A stretch of DNA of 64,000 nt. Origin: Phycisphaerales bacterium (GTDB taxonomy: Bacteria; Planctomycetota; Phycisphaerae; Phycisphaerales; UBA1924). The notes under the pieces are model-generated. The model worked only from the letters and a program-made list of their open reading frames with translations, was not told where the DNA came from and made no database searches. Shown here piece by piece: positions 7,734-18,300 of the stretch (its first letter is position 1; each line of letters starts with the position of its first letter). The translations under genes were made by a program, and so were the position numbers. Location: the NCBI GenBank assembly GCA_020847535.1, contig JADLBU010000114.1, forward strand, positions 1 through 64,000, read 5' to 3'.

Positions 7734-10034
7734 TCACGAGGCAATCGCAAGTGTCAACGTGAACGCCGCACCCGATCCCCCTTCCGGCCGCGAAAACCTC
7801 AAATCCCCCCCCATTGACCGCGCCACCCCCTGCGCCAGCGCCAGCCCAAGCCCCACCCCCGGCACCCCCAGATCCGTCGTCCGCGCCCCCCTGAAATACG
7901 GCTCAAACATCCGATCCTCTTCTTCAGGCGTCAATCCGCGACCATGATCCCGCACCGTGATGCTCGCGTATCGCCTGCCGATGCTCACCGCAACGTCGAT
8001 CGCCTCCGGCGAATGCCCCCTCGCATACTTGCACGCGTTGTCCACCAGGTTCGTCAGCACCCGCTCCACACCCATCGGATCCGCCTTCACGATCACCCCG
8101 TGCGCAGCGTGAAGCTCCGCCCTCAGCTCAAACCCATGCGTGCTCGCCGTCTCGCGCAGCTTGCCCGCGATCGGATCCAAGAGCCCATGCAACTCCACCT
8201 GCTGAACGCTCCCACCGTGGGGGGCGCGACCCAGCCGCGCGTACTCCAGCACGCTCTCGACGATCCCCGCGAGCCTTCCCGATTCGCTCTTCATCGTCCC
8301 CAGGTACTCGCTCTTGCGCTCCTCGGGAACCATCCCCTCGGCGAGCATCTGTGAGTAGAGGCAGAACGTCGTCAAGGGCGTCCGCAGCTCGTGCGTCACC
8401 GCCGCAGCGAACCGCCCGCGACGCTCCGCAAGATCATGCAGCGCCCGCAGCACCCCCCACGTGATCGCCAGCGCAGCCAACACCGCCAGCCACGACACCA
8501 CCAGCCCCAGCCGCATCGGCGTCCAGCCCACCTCCGTCAACGCCAGCGGTTCGCTGACCACCAGCTCCGCCGGGATCGATGCCAGCGTGCGGCCCAGCGC
8601 TTCGGTCGGCCGCCCGCGAACATCCTCCAGCACCGGCTGCAGATCCGCCCACTGGAACAGATCCCCGATATCCGAGAGCAGCCAGCTCCGCGTGAGCTGC
8701 CAATCCAGCCAGAATCCCTGCTCGAATGTATCGCCACCCACGGTCACGTGCCGCGTGAACACCAGTTGCGGGGCTGTCGGCGGTCCGATCCACGATGGCG
8801 TCAGGTCCGTCATCGACACCGGCGCAGCTGTCTGCACCGTCTGACCCGCGGACTTGGACATCCGCAGCGAGTCGCTCTCATTCCCCGATTTGAGAACGAG
8901 ACTCGCCCGCGCATCGCTCACGTTCTTGTCGCTGGCATCCCCGGTACGCAGCTGGGCATCCTTGCGAAGCACTTCATCTACTGATTCCGGCTCAGCGGGT
9001 GCTTCGTGCAACTCCCTCCCGGCCTCATCGGCCGGCTTGGCGGGTTGATCACCACGGTCGCGCACTTGCTCCCGTTGCCTCCGGGTCGCCGATTCCGCCG
9101 CCTCGCTCGGCGCGGCCGGTGTCGGAGTGCTCGCCGCAGGATTCGGAGCCGCCGCCGCCGCCGCCGCTGTCGGCGCGGGCTCGGCCGTCTTGGTCTCGAC
9201 GGAGTCCGCATCCCCCCGATCCGCCACTTCAACATCATCGCCAAGCTTGCCGGCCTCCGAATCCGCACCCTCCCCGCGCCGGGCCTGCTCGGCGACATAC
9301 GCCCGGTTCGCTACCTGGTTCTCCGGCGCCTGCTCGGCCGTCCGCGCCAGGTTCTGCCGCTCGAAACGCTGCGCAAACTCCTTCTTCAGGTCGACCGACT
9401 GCTGCTGGCGATAACTCAGATCGCTCGCCACCTGCTGCGGTGGGGGAGGTGTGGGCCATGGATCTGCACCGGGCGGTGGGGCGGAAGCAAGAGCCGCGGC
9501 ATCGTCCTTGTACATCTGCTTGCTCGCCAGCAAGCCCTTCTCAGCCGCGGCCCGCAGCGCTCCCAACTGCGTCAGGTGATCCTCCGCCGCCGCCAGCGCG
9601 GTCGTCGAGATATACCGATCCTCCGCGAGCTTCCGAAGATCCGCCTGCGGAACCTGCGGAGAGGTCACCGAACCCGTGTCGCTCACCTGGAAATACAGCC
9701 GAATCACGCCGATCGGCGCATCCAGCAAGGGCGATGGCACCATCACGTCGCCGGGGTTGACCTCCTCGAGCATCCGCGTGAACGCCCGCTCGGTCGGGTA
9801 GAAGCTCTGGTAATGGAAGTACGGGCGAGAAGCCTCGCGAGCGATCACAGGTGTCAGCGCTGAATCCATCCGCCACAGCGCCAGCCGTATCGCCTCCTGC
9901 CGCGCATACGCCGCCTGCGAGACCACCTCGCGCTTCTCGAGCCGCAGCGTGTGCAGGGTGATCCACACCAGGACGCCCAGCACGGCGATCGCGCACAACC
10001 AGAAGATCCGGAGATTCGGCGCACGGCTGTTCAT
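7734..10034 (-). CDS. Sensor histidine kinase with long low-complexity sensor region
   Basis: 766 residues. Transmembrane helix 1 is at about residues 9-27, then an extracytoplasmic region of about 480 residues, helix 2 near 515-540, and a C-terminal kinase. The kinase has the H-box VTHELRTPLTTF (phospho-accepting His near 555), N-box DNACKYA, G1 DHGRGL and G2 GVGLGLALAQGVA. It phosphorylates the regulator encoded just upstream, whose stop overlaps its start (ATGA). The sensor contains a very Ala/Pro/Glu-rich stretch (about residues 165-340), so it is probably partly disordered. The stimulus is unknown. Confidence 0.9.
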   Translation of the reverse strand: MNSRAPNLRIFWLCAIAVLGVLVWITLHTLRLEKREVVSQAAYARQEAIRLALWRMDSALTPVIAREASRPYFHYQSFYPTERAFTRMLEEVNPGDVMVPSPLLDAPIGVIRLYFQVSDTGSVTSPQVPQADLRKLAEDRYISTTALAAAEDHLTQLGALRAAAEKGLLASKQMYKDDAAALASAPPPGADPWPTPPPPQQVASDLSYRQQQSVDLKKEFAQRFERQNLARTAEQAPENQVANRAYVAEQARRGEGADSEAGKLGDDVEVADRGDADSVETKTAEPAPTAAAAAAAPNPAASTPTPAAPSEAAESATRRQREQVRDRGDQPAKPADEAGRELHEAPAEPESVDEVLRKDAQLRTGDASDKNVSDARASLVLKSGNESDSLRMSKSAGQTVQTAAPVSMTDLTPSWIGPPTAPQLVFTRHVTVGGDTFEQGFWLDWQLTRSWLLSDIGDLFQWADLQPVLEDVRGRPTEALGRTLASIPAELVVSEPLALTEVGWTPMRLGLVVSWLAVLAALAITWGVLRALHDLAERRGRFAAAVTHELRTPLTTFCLYSQMLAEGMVPEERKSEYLGTMKSESGRLAGIVESVLEYARLGRAPHGGSVQQVELHGLLDPIAGKLRETASTHGFELRAELHAAHGVIVKADPMGVERVLTNLVDNACKYARGHSPEAIDVAVSIGRRYASITVRDHGRGLTPEEEDRMFEPYFRGARTTDLGVPGVGLGLALAQGVARSMGGDLRFSRPEGGSGAAFTLTLAIAS

Positions 10035-10777
10035 GAATCCTGGGGCTCCGAGCCCTCTCCATCCTCACCCCCACCCTCACCCCCGCTCCCCGCCAGCATG
10101 TACCCCTTCGCACGCACCGTCACGATCACCTTTGGCTCGTTTGGATCATCACCCAAAAGCTCCCGCAGCCGGGCGATCGCCATGTCCACCGTCCGCGTCT
10201 GCAGGTTCCTCGCATCCACCTTCCACACCCGTGTCAACAGCTCCTCACGCGAGACAGCCCTCCCCGGGTTGCACGCCAAATACTCCAGCACCCGCGATTC
10301 CAGATCCGGCAGAACCCGCCGAGTCTGGTCCGGCAGTATCACCTCCCGCCGCGCCAGATCGATCGTGCAGCCCCCGATCGTCAGCTTCCGCACCTGCCGG
10401 GGCCGCTCCGCCGACCTCCGCAGCACCGCCTCCACGCGAGCGAGCATCTCCCGCGGTCCGAACGGCTTGACGATGTAGTCATCCGCCCCCGCCTTCAGCC
10501 CCTTGATCCGATCCTCCTCCATCCCGCGCGCGGTCAGGAAGATCACCGGCAACCCCGGCGCTTCCCGTCGGATCACCTCCAGAACCTCCAGCCCCGTCAG
10601 CTTCGGCATCAGGATGTCCAGCAGCACGATGTCCACCCCGCCCCCGGTCGCGGTCGCCAGCCCGGCCCTCCCATCGGCCGCCTCCAGCACGCTGTACCCT
10701 GCGAACGAGAGGGCATCCACCACACCCCGGCGGACCGCCGCATCATCTTCCACGACCAGCACGGTTGCCAACGACAT
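10031..10777 (-). CDS. OmpR-type two-component response regulator
   Basis: 248 residues from the ATG at 10777; the frame extends 14 codons further upstream, but the receiver strand starts right after this Met (SLATVLVVEDDAAV). The receiver domain shows the acidic pair ED, the phospho-accepting Asp in DIVLLDILMPKLTG, Thr in IFLTARG and Lys in YIVKPFGPREML. The winged-helix output domain follows (TIGGCTIDLARREVIL ... RTVDMAIARLRELLGD ... VIVTVRAKGYML). It probably binds DNA as a dimer under control of the kinase that follows with a 4-base overlap. The C-terminal tail is Gly/Glu-rich. Confidence 0.92.
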   Translation of the reverse strand: MSLATVLVVEDDAAVRRGVVDALSFAGYSVLEAADGRAGLATATGGGVDIVLLDILMPKLTGLEVLEVIRREAPGLPVIFLTARGMEEDRIKGLKAGADDYIVKPFGPREMLARVEAVLRRSAERPRQVRKLTIGGCTIDLARREVILPDQTRRVLPDLESRVLEYLACNPGRAVSREELLTRVWKVDARNLQTRTVDMAIARLRELLGDDPNEPKVIVTVRAKGYMLAGSGGEGGGEDGEGSEPQDS

Positions 10778-10834
10778 GCCCAGCTCCGAGGAAACAAGCT
10801 CCGGGAAAAACGCTTCCAATCCCGCGCGTTCAAA

Positions 10835-10860
10835 CGGGCGCAGCCCCGCGGCTGCGCCCG
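10835..10860. terminator. Perfect GC-rich hairpin upstream of the two-component operon
   Basis: Two 11-base arms (CGGGCGCAGCC and GGCTGCGCCCG) flank a CCGC loop. The element lies between the stop of the VIT-VWA gene (10900, minus strand) and the response-regulator start (10777), and is read after the VIT-VWA gene. A T-tract is lacking, so it may be a terminator or attenuator, or one of the short palindromic repeats seen elsewhere in the window. Confidence 0.45.
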
Positions 10861-10899
10861 CAACGCCTCAAATACTATCGGTCAGCGCGGGTGAACCGG

Positions 10900-13269
10900 T
10901 CAGCGACCCTTCGGCGCTTCGGGTGTCGCCGCCGGCCCCTTCACCAGGATCCGCCGGCCCTCCAGCGACAGGTAGACATCTCCACCCATCGCCAGGAGCC
11001 CCTGCCGACCCTGCCTGGTCAGCTTCACCACGATCTCCGAGTACGCATCGGTGCCGAACTCGACCGTGGCATCGGGCGCTGCATCCTCCTTGCCGCCCAG
11101 CGCCGAGTCGACCCAACGCCCACCCCTGCGGAAGAGCGAGCGGTCCGCCACCTGCTGCACACCGGCGATCTGCACCTGCTTCATGTCCTTGTCGAGCATG
11201 ATGTTCGCCGCCGCCCCGCTCACCGTCTGGGCCTGCTGCCGCCCGACGTAGTTGAGCTGCTGCGTCGCCCCTTCCTTGCCCGCGCGCTGCTCATTGCCGC
11301 TGCTGATCCGCTCCCGCGCCCGCGTGTACGCACGCGCTGGCGCTGCCGGTTCGGCCGGTGACACCGCGATCCGACCATCCGCCGTCACTTCCTCCCTGAA
11401 CGATGCCAGCGGTGCATCCTCATCGGTCGCCAGGAACGATGTGTACTCCGTCATCACACCCCATCGTGTCGATAGCCGGATGATCTCATCCACCAACTCC
11501 TTCGTGCGCGGGTCGTTCGGTGTCGATCCTCCCGCCGAGGACTGGCGGATCTCATCGGTCAGCGCGGCGATCTTCCGGGTCGCCCAGATCCGCGCCACAA
11601 ACCCGTTCCGCGCTGAGGCCTCCGATGTCTGGAACGTCATCTCGTACACGCGGTCCTCCCCCGTCGCCTCGTGCCCCGTGAGCCGGAACCGCAGCGTCTG
11701 GTCGGTCGTGTACTGCCCCAGAACCAGGATCTCATCGTTCTCAAAGACATCGTTCAATTCCGATGGCTGCATCTCCCGCACCAGCCGCGTCGAGACCGAA
11801 TCCCCATCCAGCGCTATCAGTTTCGGCCCCACCAGCATCGGCCCGCGCAGACGAGCGAACACCTGCGAGACCTTGATCTCCACATCCTCCTCCGGGAGCA
11901 CTACCGTGCTCGCCGCCTTCGAGCTCTGCGCGATCGTGCTCAAGAGCGGCGCGTTGGCGTCGTACCCCACCCCGAAGCTGAAGATCCGCCGGTTGTGCAT
12001 GTTGGCCTTCTTCACCGCATCCCGGATCGCCACCTCCGACCGCTCCCCGACCGTCGGCAGCCCATCGGTCAGGAACAGCACCATCGGCAGCGTCCCCGAC
12101 GTCGGGGTCACACGCACCGCCTCCAGCAGCGCATCATGGATGTTCGTACCGCCCTGCGCCTGGATCTGCGAGATGTACGACCGCGCCTCGGCCGCAGTCT
12201 CCGCCGTCTTCACCACCGGGTATCGCGAGAACGACTGGATCGAATCCGAGTAGTCGATGATGTTGAACGACTCACCCATCGCGAGCCCCTCGATCACCTG
12301 GATCGCCGCTTTCCGCGCCTGCTCGATCTTCGCCCCCTCCATCGACCCTGATCGGTCCAGCACCAGGATCACCTCGCGCTTGGGCTGCTGGTGAGACATC
12401 CGCTTGGGCAGCGATGCCAGCATCAGGAAGTACCCACCCTGTCCGTTGTTCACCGATGCATCCGGGTACGCGAACAAGGTCGCGGACACCCCGCCGACGT
12501 TCGCCGGCCGCCGCAGGTACGACAGCCGGAACGCCCCCGGCGAGAGCGGCCTGCCCGCCGCCGATGCCGCGCTCACCCGCACATCCCCGTGCTTCTCGAC
12601 CACCAGGTCATGGCTCGGGGAGTACACGCTGGCGATCCCCTTGCTGTTGTCGATGCTCGCCTTGATCGTCCACGCCACATCGCTCTCGGCAAGCGCTTCG
12701 CTCCGCGGGAGCACGTAATCGATCCGGTCCCCATCGGCCAGCAGCACCTGCTCGAACGTGATCGTCAGCTTCTGCGAGCCGTTCGCCGGGATCGGGAACG
12801 CGCTGGTCCGGATCAGGTTGTACCCCGCGAACTCCACCAGCGCTGGATCCAGCGACTTGCGCACGATCGAGTCGTAGATGCTCCGCGCCTCATCCCTGGG
12901 CAAAAGCTTGGCGATCGGCTCCAGGCCCGTGCCGTCGTACTGCACCGACCGGATCGTCACCCCATCCGGCACCGGCACCAGCATCTCGGTCTGCTGCGGC
13001 CGGTTCGCCGGGTTGCTCACGGTCAGCTGCATAGTCGTGGTGGCAAGCTGGTCGTCGATCCCCAGCTTGATATCCACCGCCGTCAGCTCCACAGCCTGGA
13101 TGTGCCGATGCCGCATCGTCCGCCGCGCCTGGGGCACGATGATGTTGTGGATCTCCGTCACCGCCGCCTTCGACGCCGATGCCTGGTGGCCCAGCGATGG
13201 CGTCGCAGTGCCAAGGGCGAGCAACATTCCCACAATCAGAGCCTTCGACAGAGCGAGGGAAACCTGCAT
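10900..13269 (-). CDS. Exported VIT and von Willebrand factor A domain protein
   Basis: 789 residues. The ATG at 13269 has a strong AAGGAG ribosome site seven bases upstream and is followed by a signal peptide (ALSKALIVGMLLALGTATPSLG). The VIT (inter-alpha-trypsin inhibitor N-terminal) domain spans about residues 50-180. The VWA domain starts near 295 with an intact MIDAS motif (DRSGSM, near 305) and FLTDGLPT, so it can bind a divalent metal. Conserved C-terminal segments follow (EIIRLSTRWGVMTEYTSFLATDE). Such bacterial proteins are surface or periplasmic adhesion/assembly factors of unclear function. It is transcribed towards the two-component operon and may be co-regulated with it. Confidence 0.88.
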   Translation of the reverse strand: MQVSLALSKALIVGMLLALGTATPSLGHQASASKAAVTEIHNIIVPQARRTMRHRHIQAVELTAVDIKLGIDDQLATTTMQLTVSNPANRPQQTEMLVPVPDGVTIRSVQYDGTGLEPIAKLLPRDEARSIYDSIVRKSLDPALVEFAGYNLIRTSAFPIPANGSQKLTITFEQVLLADGDRIDYVLPRSEALAESDVAWTIKASIDNSKGIASVYSPSHDLVVEKHGDVRVSAASAAGRPLSPGAFRLSYLRRPANVGGVSATLFAYPDASVNNGQGGYFLMLASLPKRMSHQQPKREVILVLDRSGSMEGAKIEQARKAAIQVIEGLAMGESFNIIDYSDSIQSFSRYPVVKTAETAAEARSYISQIQAQGGTNIHDALLEAVRVTPTSGTLPMVLFLTDGLPTVGERSEVAIRDAVKKANMHNRRIFSFGVGYDANAPLLSTIAQSSKAASTVVLPEEDVEIKVSQVFARLRGPMLVGPKLIALDGDSVSTRLVREMQPSELNDVFENDEILVLGQYTTDQTLRFRLTGHEATGEDRVYEMTFQTSEASARNGFVARIWATRKIAALTDEIRQSSAGGSTPNDPRTKELVDEIIRLSTRWGVMTEYTSFLATDEDAPLASFREEVTADGRIAVSPAEPAAPARAYTRARERISSGNEQRAGKEGATQQLNYVGRQQAQTVSGAAANIMLDKDMKQVQIAGVQQVADRSLFRRGGRWVDSALGGKEDAAPDATVEFGTDAYSEIVVKLTRQGRQGLLAMGGDVYLSLEGRRILVKGPAATPEAPKGR

Positions 13270-13414
13270 CGGACGCTCCTTGTACAACCGGCCCGCCCCA
13301 GTGCGGGACCCATAAGCGATCGCCGCCGATCCCCTCGGCGCTCCGCTTGACACTTGGTTGTACCAATGAAAACGCCCCGAGTGCGTCACGGCTCTGTAAC
13401 GGGTGCCGCTCGCT

Positions 13415-14248
13415 TCAGGCCACCGAATGAGCCTCATCCGGCACGATCGCCGGCGGCGGCGCCGATTCCTGACCGCTCGCCCGCGCCCGGCTGTACGACA
13501 CAATGCTGAACGGCAGCGTCAACAGATACACAAACGCCACCCCCGCCAGCGTCGTCCAGAAATCCTTGATCGCGCACACCACCACCAGCCCGATCAACGC
13601 CATCATCGGCACGATCAACCGCCGCTTGACCCGCAATCGCTTGAAGGAGAACAGCGGCAAGCGGCTGATCATCATGTACGCCACGAAGAACGTGTGCGCC
13701 ACCACCAGCCACATCGGAAGCTCATATCCCAGCGATTTGGATTCCAGCACCATCGGCGGGATCAGCACGATCATCGCCGCCGCCGGCGTCGGCAACCCCA
13801 CGAAGAACCGCGATGGCCCCTGGCCGGCCTTGTGCGTCTTGGCCGCCGCCGTGAACCTTGCCAACCTCAGCGCGCTGCACAGTACGAACGTCATCACGCC
13901 CGCCAGACCTATCGCCTCCCACTTGCCCATCTTCGCCGGATCACCCAAGAGCCATCGATGCAGGATCATCGCCGGCCCCACCCCGAACGCCAGAAAATCC
14001 GCCAGCGAATCCAGCACCACCCCGAAATTGCTCGTCGCCCGCAGCATCCGCGCTGCCCGGCCGTCCAGCCCATCCAGCACCGCCGCGACCAGCACCGCCA
14101 TGATCGCCCGGTCCCAATCGAGCTTGAGCGCAAAGTGGATCGACGACAACCCCGCGCAGAGCGACAGCGTCGTGATCAGGTTCGGCACGATGTGACGGAT
14201 CGGCACCTCGCGCTGCCGCGGCTTCCTGGAGGGATACCCGAGAAACAT
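13415..14248 (-). CDS. pssA: CDP-diacylglycerol-serine O-phosphatidyltransferase
   Basis: 277 residues, polytopic. Joins CDP-diacylglycerol and serine to phosphatidylserine in the inner membrane. The CDP-alcohol phosphatidyltransferase signature D-G-x2-A-R-x8-G-x3-D-x3-D is complete: DGLDGRAAR, then NFGVVLDSLAD at about residues 59-85. Several membrane helices follow. Gene order psd then pssA, 18 bases apart on the minus strand, means product and next enzyme of the phosphatidylethanolamine pathway are made together. The N-terminus (PSRKPRQREVPIRHIVPNLIT) fits the family. Confidence 0.92.
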   Translation of the reverse strand: MFLGYPSRKPRQREVPIRHIVPNLITTLSLCAGLSSIHFALKLDWDRAIMAVLVAAVLDGLDGRAARMLRATSNFGVVLDSLADFLAFGVGPAMILHRWLLGDPAKMGKWEAIGLAGVMTFVLCSALRLARFTAAAKTHKAGQGPSRFFVGLPTPAAAMIVLIPPMVLESKSLGYELPMWLVVAHTFFVAYMMISRLPLFSFKRLRVKRRLIVPMMALIGLVVVCAIKDFWTTLAGVAFVYLLTLPFSIVSYSRARASGQESAPPPAIVPDEAHSVA

Positions 14249-14266
14249 CGCGTCGCTCCTTGCGAT

Positions 14267-15082
14267 CTAATCCACGCGGTCATCCATCCGCGCTTCGGCC
14301 TCAGCGGACAAACGATCCGTCCGGCCCGCCCCCGCTCCCACCAACTGCCCATCTCCCGATCGCCCCAGCACCGTCTCCCCCGCCGTGGTCTTGTCCCCGA
14401 CCTTGACCAGCGACTCATACCCCGCCGGCAGGTACACATCGACGCGCGATCCGAACCGGATCAATCCGTACCTCTCCCCGCGCGCGATGCTGATCTGCTC
14501 CCTCACCTGGCACACGATCCGCCGCGCCACCAGCCCCGCGATCTGCACGCACACCACCGCGCCCCCGTCCGGCATCCGCAGCCGCATCGACAGCCGCTCA
14601 TTCAGATCGCTCGCCTTGTCAAAGCTCGCATTGAAGAACTTGCCGGGGTGATACGCAAGCTTCTCGACCCGACCATCCACCGGCGATCGGTTCACATGCA
14701 CGTTGAACACGTTCATGAACACGCTGACCCGCAGCAGCTTCTCCCCGCTGCCCTCGGCGATCTCCGGCGGCGGCGAAGCGGGCAACACCATGCACACCAC
14801 ACCGTCCGCGGGGCTGATCACCAGCCCTGGCTCCCCCGGCGTCCTTCGTTCGGGATCCCGGAAAAACCAGATGCACCACAGCGTCAAGAGCCCGCAGATC
14901 CCCCCCGCGATCCACCCCCAGTTGCCCAGCCACGACAGCGCTGCAGCCGTCACCAGCGCCGACAGCACGATGAACAGCCCGATGATCGGCCACCCCGGCA
15001 CCGTGATCCCCAGGATCGGCCTGGGCGGAAATGGATCGACCGGGGCAAAGACGCTGTGGGCTGTAGAAGCGGTGGTCACCAA
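14267..15082 (-). CDS. psd: Phosphatidylserine decarboxylase, short (type A-like) form
   Basis: 271 residues. Converts phosphatidylserine to phosphatidylethanolamine using a pyruvoyl group made by self-cleavage. Two N-terminal hydrophobic helices (about residues 28-70) are followed by FFRDPERRTP, SPADGVV, the His-containing FMNVFNVHVNRSP and YHPGKFFNASFDKASDLNERL. The cleavage site Gly-Ser lies in LIRFGSRVDVYLP (about residue 215). The sequence matches the short archaeal-type/PSD-A group. The C-terminal tail beyond LGRSGDGQLVG is variable and charged. First gene of the psd-pssA pair. Confidence 0.92.
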   Translation of the reverse strand: MVTTASTAHSVFAPVDPFPPRPILGITVPGWPIIGLFIVLSALVTAAALSWLGNWGWIAGGICGLLTLWCIWFFRDPERRTPGEPGLVISPADGVVCMVLPASPPPEIAEGSGEKLLRVSVFMNVFNVHVNRSPVDGRVEKLAYHPGKFFNASFDKASDLNERLSMRLRMPDGGAVVCVQIAGLVARRIVCQVREQISIARGERYGLIRFGSRVDVYLPAGYESLVKVGDKTTAGETVLGRSGDGQLVGAGAGRTDRLSAEAEARMDDRVD

Positions 15083-15206
15083 GCAAGTTTAGGCGCTCAA
15101 CACATGACCACAATCTCATCCACACGTGCCAGTGTTGCCGCCCAAGCCGAGTTTCCTTGATGTCTCTCCCCAGCGTTCGGCCCGTGAAACAGGCCACCGT
15201 TGGTTG

Positions 15207-15225
15207 CCAGAGGCGCAGCCTCTGG
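15207..15225. repeat. Short palindrome in the psd/hrpA divergent region
   Basis: CCAGAGGC, GCA, GCCTCTGG: 8-base arms and a 3-base centre, followed by TATCCGCC and TGTGTCCTGCATCTATG. It resembles in style the palindromes at 21.6 and 22.3 kb. Lying 5' of the helicase gene in a divergent intergenic region, it is unlikely to be a simple terminator. Confidence 0.4.
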
Positions 15226-15361
15226 TATCCGCCTCCTGTGTCCTGCATCTATGAAATGGATGCGCGAGCCTGCCCTATCCGGGTGTGCCTTCTCGCTCCT
15301 CCATTCCTGCTTCTCCACCGCTTCCCAAACAACTCGATTTCTTTCCCTCTATCCTCCACCC

Positions 15362-18300
15362 TTGCCCGATCTGCTCGCCACCTTCTCCGCCCGCCTCGAC
15401 CGCTGCATGCTCCCCGATGCATACCGGTTCGCTCGCACCCTGCGCCAGATCGAGCGTGATGCCCGCCGCTCGCGCAAAACCGACCACCAGCTCGCCCAGC
15501 TCACCCGCCAGATCGACGACTCGATCGCCCGCCGCGAATTCCGCCAGCGCAACCTCCCGACACCCACCTACCCCGCCGATCTCCCCGTCTCCGCGATGCG
15601 CGAAGAGATCAAGGCCGCGATCTTGCAGCACCAGGTCATCGTGCTCTGCGGCGAGACCGGCTCCGGAAAGACCACCCAGCTCCCCAAGATCTGCCTCGAA
15701 CTCGGACGAGGGGTCGCCGGCCTCATCGGGCACACCCAGCCGCGCAGGATCGCCGCCCGCTCGGTCGCCACCCGGATCGCCCAGGAGCTCGAAGGCGAGG
15801 TCGGCCGCGCGGTCGGATACAAGGTCCGCTTCGGAGACCGCACCAGCGCCGACACCTACATCAAGCTGATGACCGATGGCATCCTGCTCGCCGAGACTCA
15901 GACCGATCGCCTCCTCACCAACTACGACACCATCATCATCGATGAAGCCCACGAGCGCAGTCTCAACATCGATTTCCTCCTCGGCTACCTCCGCCAGATC
16001 CTCCCCCGCCGGCCCGATCTGAAGGTCATCGTCACCTCCGCGACCATCGACCCCCAGCGCTTCAGCAACCACTTCGCCCGGCATCTCGACGGCAAACCCA
16101 TTCCTGCCCCGATCGTGATGGTCCCCGGCCGCACCTACCCCGTCGATCTCGTCTACATGCCCCCGCTCACCGGCGATGAGGACCACGAATCCGCACTCGA
16201 CATGGAGACGGCGATCCTGCACGCCGTCGATGAGGCCGCCACCCGCGGCCCCGGCGATGTTCTTGTTTTCCTCCCAGGTGAGCGCGAGATCCGCGAATCC
16301 GCCGAGGCCCTCCGCAAGCACCACCCCCCCAACATCGAGATCCTCCCCCTCTACGCCCGCCTCTCCCCCGATGAGCAGATGCGCGTTTTCGACAAGCACG
16401 CCGCACACAAACGCCGCATCGTGCTCGCGACCAACGTCGCCGAGACCTCCCTCACCGTCCCCGGCATCCGCTACGTCGTTGATACGGGCATGGCGCGCAT
16501 CAAGCAGTACAACCCGCGCACCAAGGTCACCCGCCTCCCCGTCGAGGCGATCTCCCGCGCCTCCGCCGACCAGCGCAAGGGCCGCGCAGGCCGACTCGGA
16601 CCCGGCGTCTGCTTCCGCCTCTACACCGAAGAGGATTTTCGCCAGCGCGATGAGTTCACCACCCCCGAGATCCTCCGCACCAACCTCGCCTCCGTCATCC
16701 TCCAGATGACGGCCCTCAAGCTCGGCCGCATTGAGGAGTTCCCCTTCGTCGAAGCCCCCGACGGCCGCGCCATCCGCTCCGGCTACGACGCCCTCATCGA
16801 GCTGGGCGCTCTCGATGAACTCGAAAACCTCACACCGATGGGCGAGCACATGGCTCGCCTCCCCATCGACCCCACCCTCGCCCGCATGCTGCTCGCCGCC
16901 GACAAGGAAGGCAGCCTCGCCGAGCTCCTCATCATCGCCTCCGCCCTCTCCGCCCAGGATCCCCGGGATCGCCCCATGGAGCACGCCGATGCCGCCGACC
17001 AGGCCCATCGCAAGTTCCTCGATCCCCACTCCGACTTCATCACCCTCCTCAACATCTGGAGCTGGTACCAGGAGAACAAGAAGCACCTCTCCCACGCCAA
17101 GCTCCGCAAGCTCACCCGCACCACCTTCATCTCCTTCCTCCGCATGCGCGAGTGGGAAGAAGTGCATCGCCAGCTCCACGAATTGATGTCCGAAATGGGC
17201 TTCCACTCCAAGCCCTTCAAAGGCCCCTGGTCCGGCCGATTCGGCCACGAAGACCCCGACCTCTCCGGCAACCCCCACAAGGCCCCCAACCACGCCTCTC
17301 CATCCAAAAAAGAAGCCCTCGAAGCCGCCGCCGAGCACGCGCCCATCCACCGCGCTGTGCTCGCCGGCCTTCTCGGTGGTGTCGCCAAGAAGAACGAGGA
17401 AACAACCTACACCGGCCCCCGCGGGGGTCAGTTCACCCTCTGGCCTGGCAGCACTCTCTTCCGCAAGGGCCCCCGCTGGATCGTCGCCGCAGAGCTCGTC
17501 CAGACCAGCCGACTCTTCGCCCGCACGATCGCCAAGGTCCAGCCCGAATGGATCGAGGAAGTCGGCGCTCACCTCATCAAACGCACCCACTCCGATCCAC
17601 ACTGGGATCGCGAGCACGGCACCGTCTACGCCTACGAGCGAATCACCCTCTGGGGCCTCGAACTCATCGCCCGCCGCCGCATCCACTACGGACCCATCGA
17701 GCCCAAGCACTCCCGCGATGTCTTCATCCACCACGCCCTCGTCGAAGCCGAAGCCGAACACCACGGCCCGTTCTTCACGCACAACCAGCAGCTCCTCGAA
17801 CAGGCCTCGCTCGCCGAGGCCAAAGCCCGCAAGCACGGCCTGCTCGCCGATTCCCAGGCGCGCTTCGCCTTCTACGACCGACGAATTCCCGCGAACATCT
17901 TCAGCATGGCCGCCTTCGAGAAATGGCGCCGGCTCGCCGAACGCGACAACCCCCGCCTCCTCTACATGACCCTCGCCGATGCCCTCGTCGAGAACGATCC
18001 ACGCATCACCCCCGATGCCTACCCGGATGCTCTCCCGCTCCCCGCACCCACCGGCAGCAAGCTCAACCTCTCCCTCCCCATCCAGTACAAGTACGACCCC
18101 GGCGCGGCTGACGATGGCATCACCCTCGATGTCCCTCTCCAGTCCATCGGCGGCCTCGATCCTGCGCGCTGCGAGTGGCTCGTCCCCGGGATGCTCCACG
18201 AGAAGATCATCGCCCTCGTGCGTCTCCTCCCCAAAGGCCTCCGCAACCCCATCGAAAACGCCCCCGCCTTCGCCGATGAGTGTCTCAAATCGCTCGCCTT

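Noticed and set aside
13403-15160. A 585-codon plus-strand frame over psd and pssA
   Set aside because: Arg/His/Gln/Pro-rich shadow of two clear minus-strand phospholipid genes.
15200-15361. Extending hrpA to the upstream in-frame start at 15200
   Set aside because: The extra 54 residues do not resemble the helicase family and would cover the palindrome at 15207; the TTG at 15362 fits the family opening.
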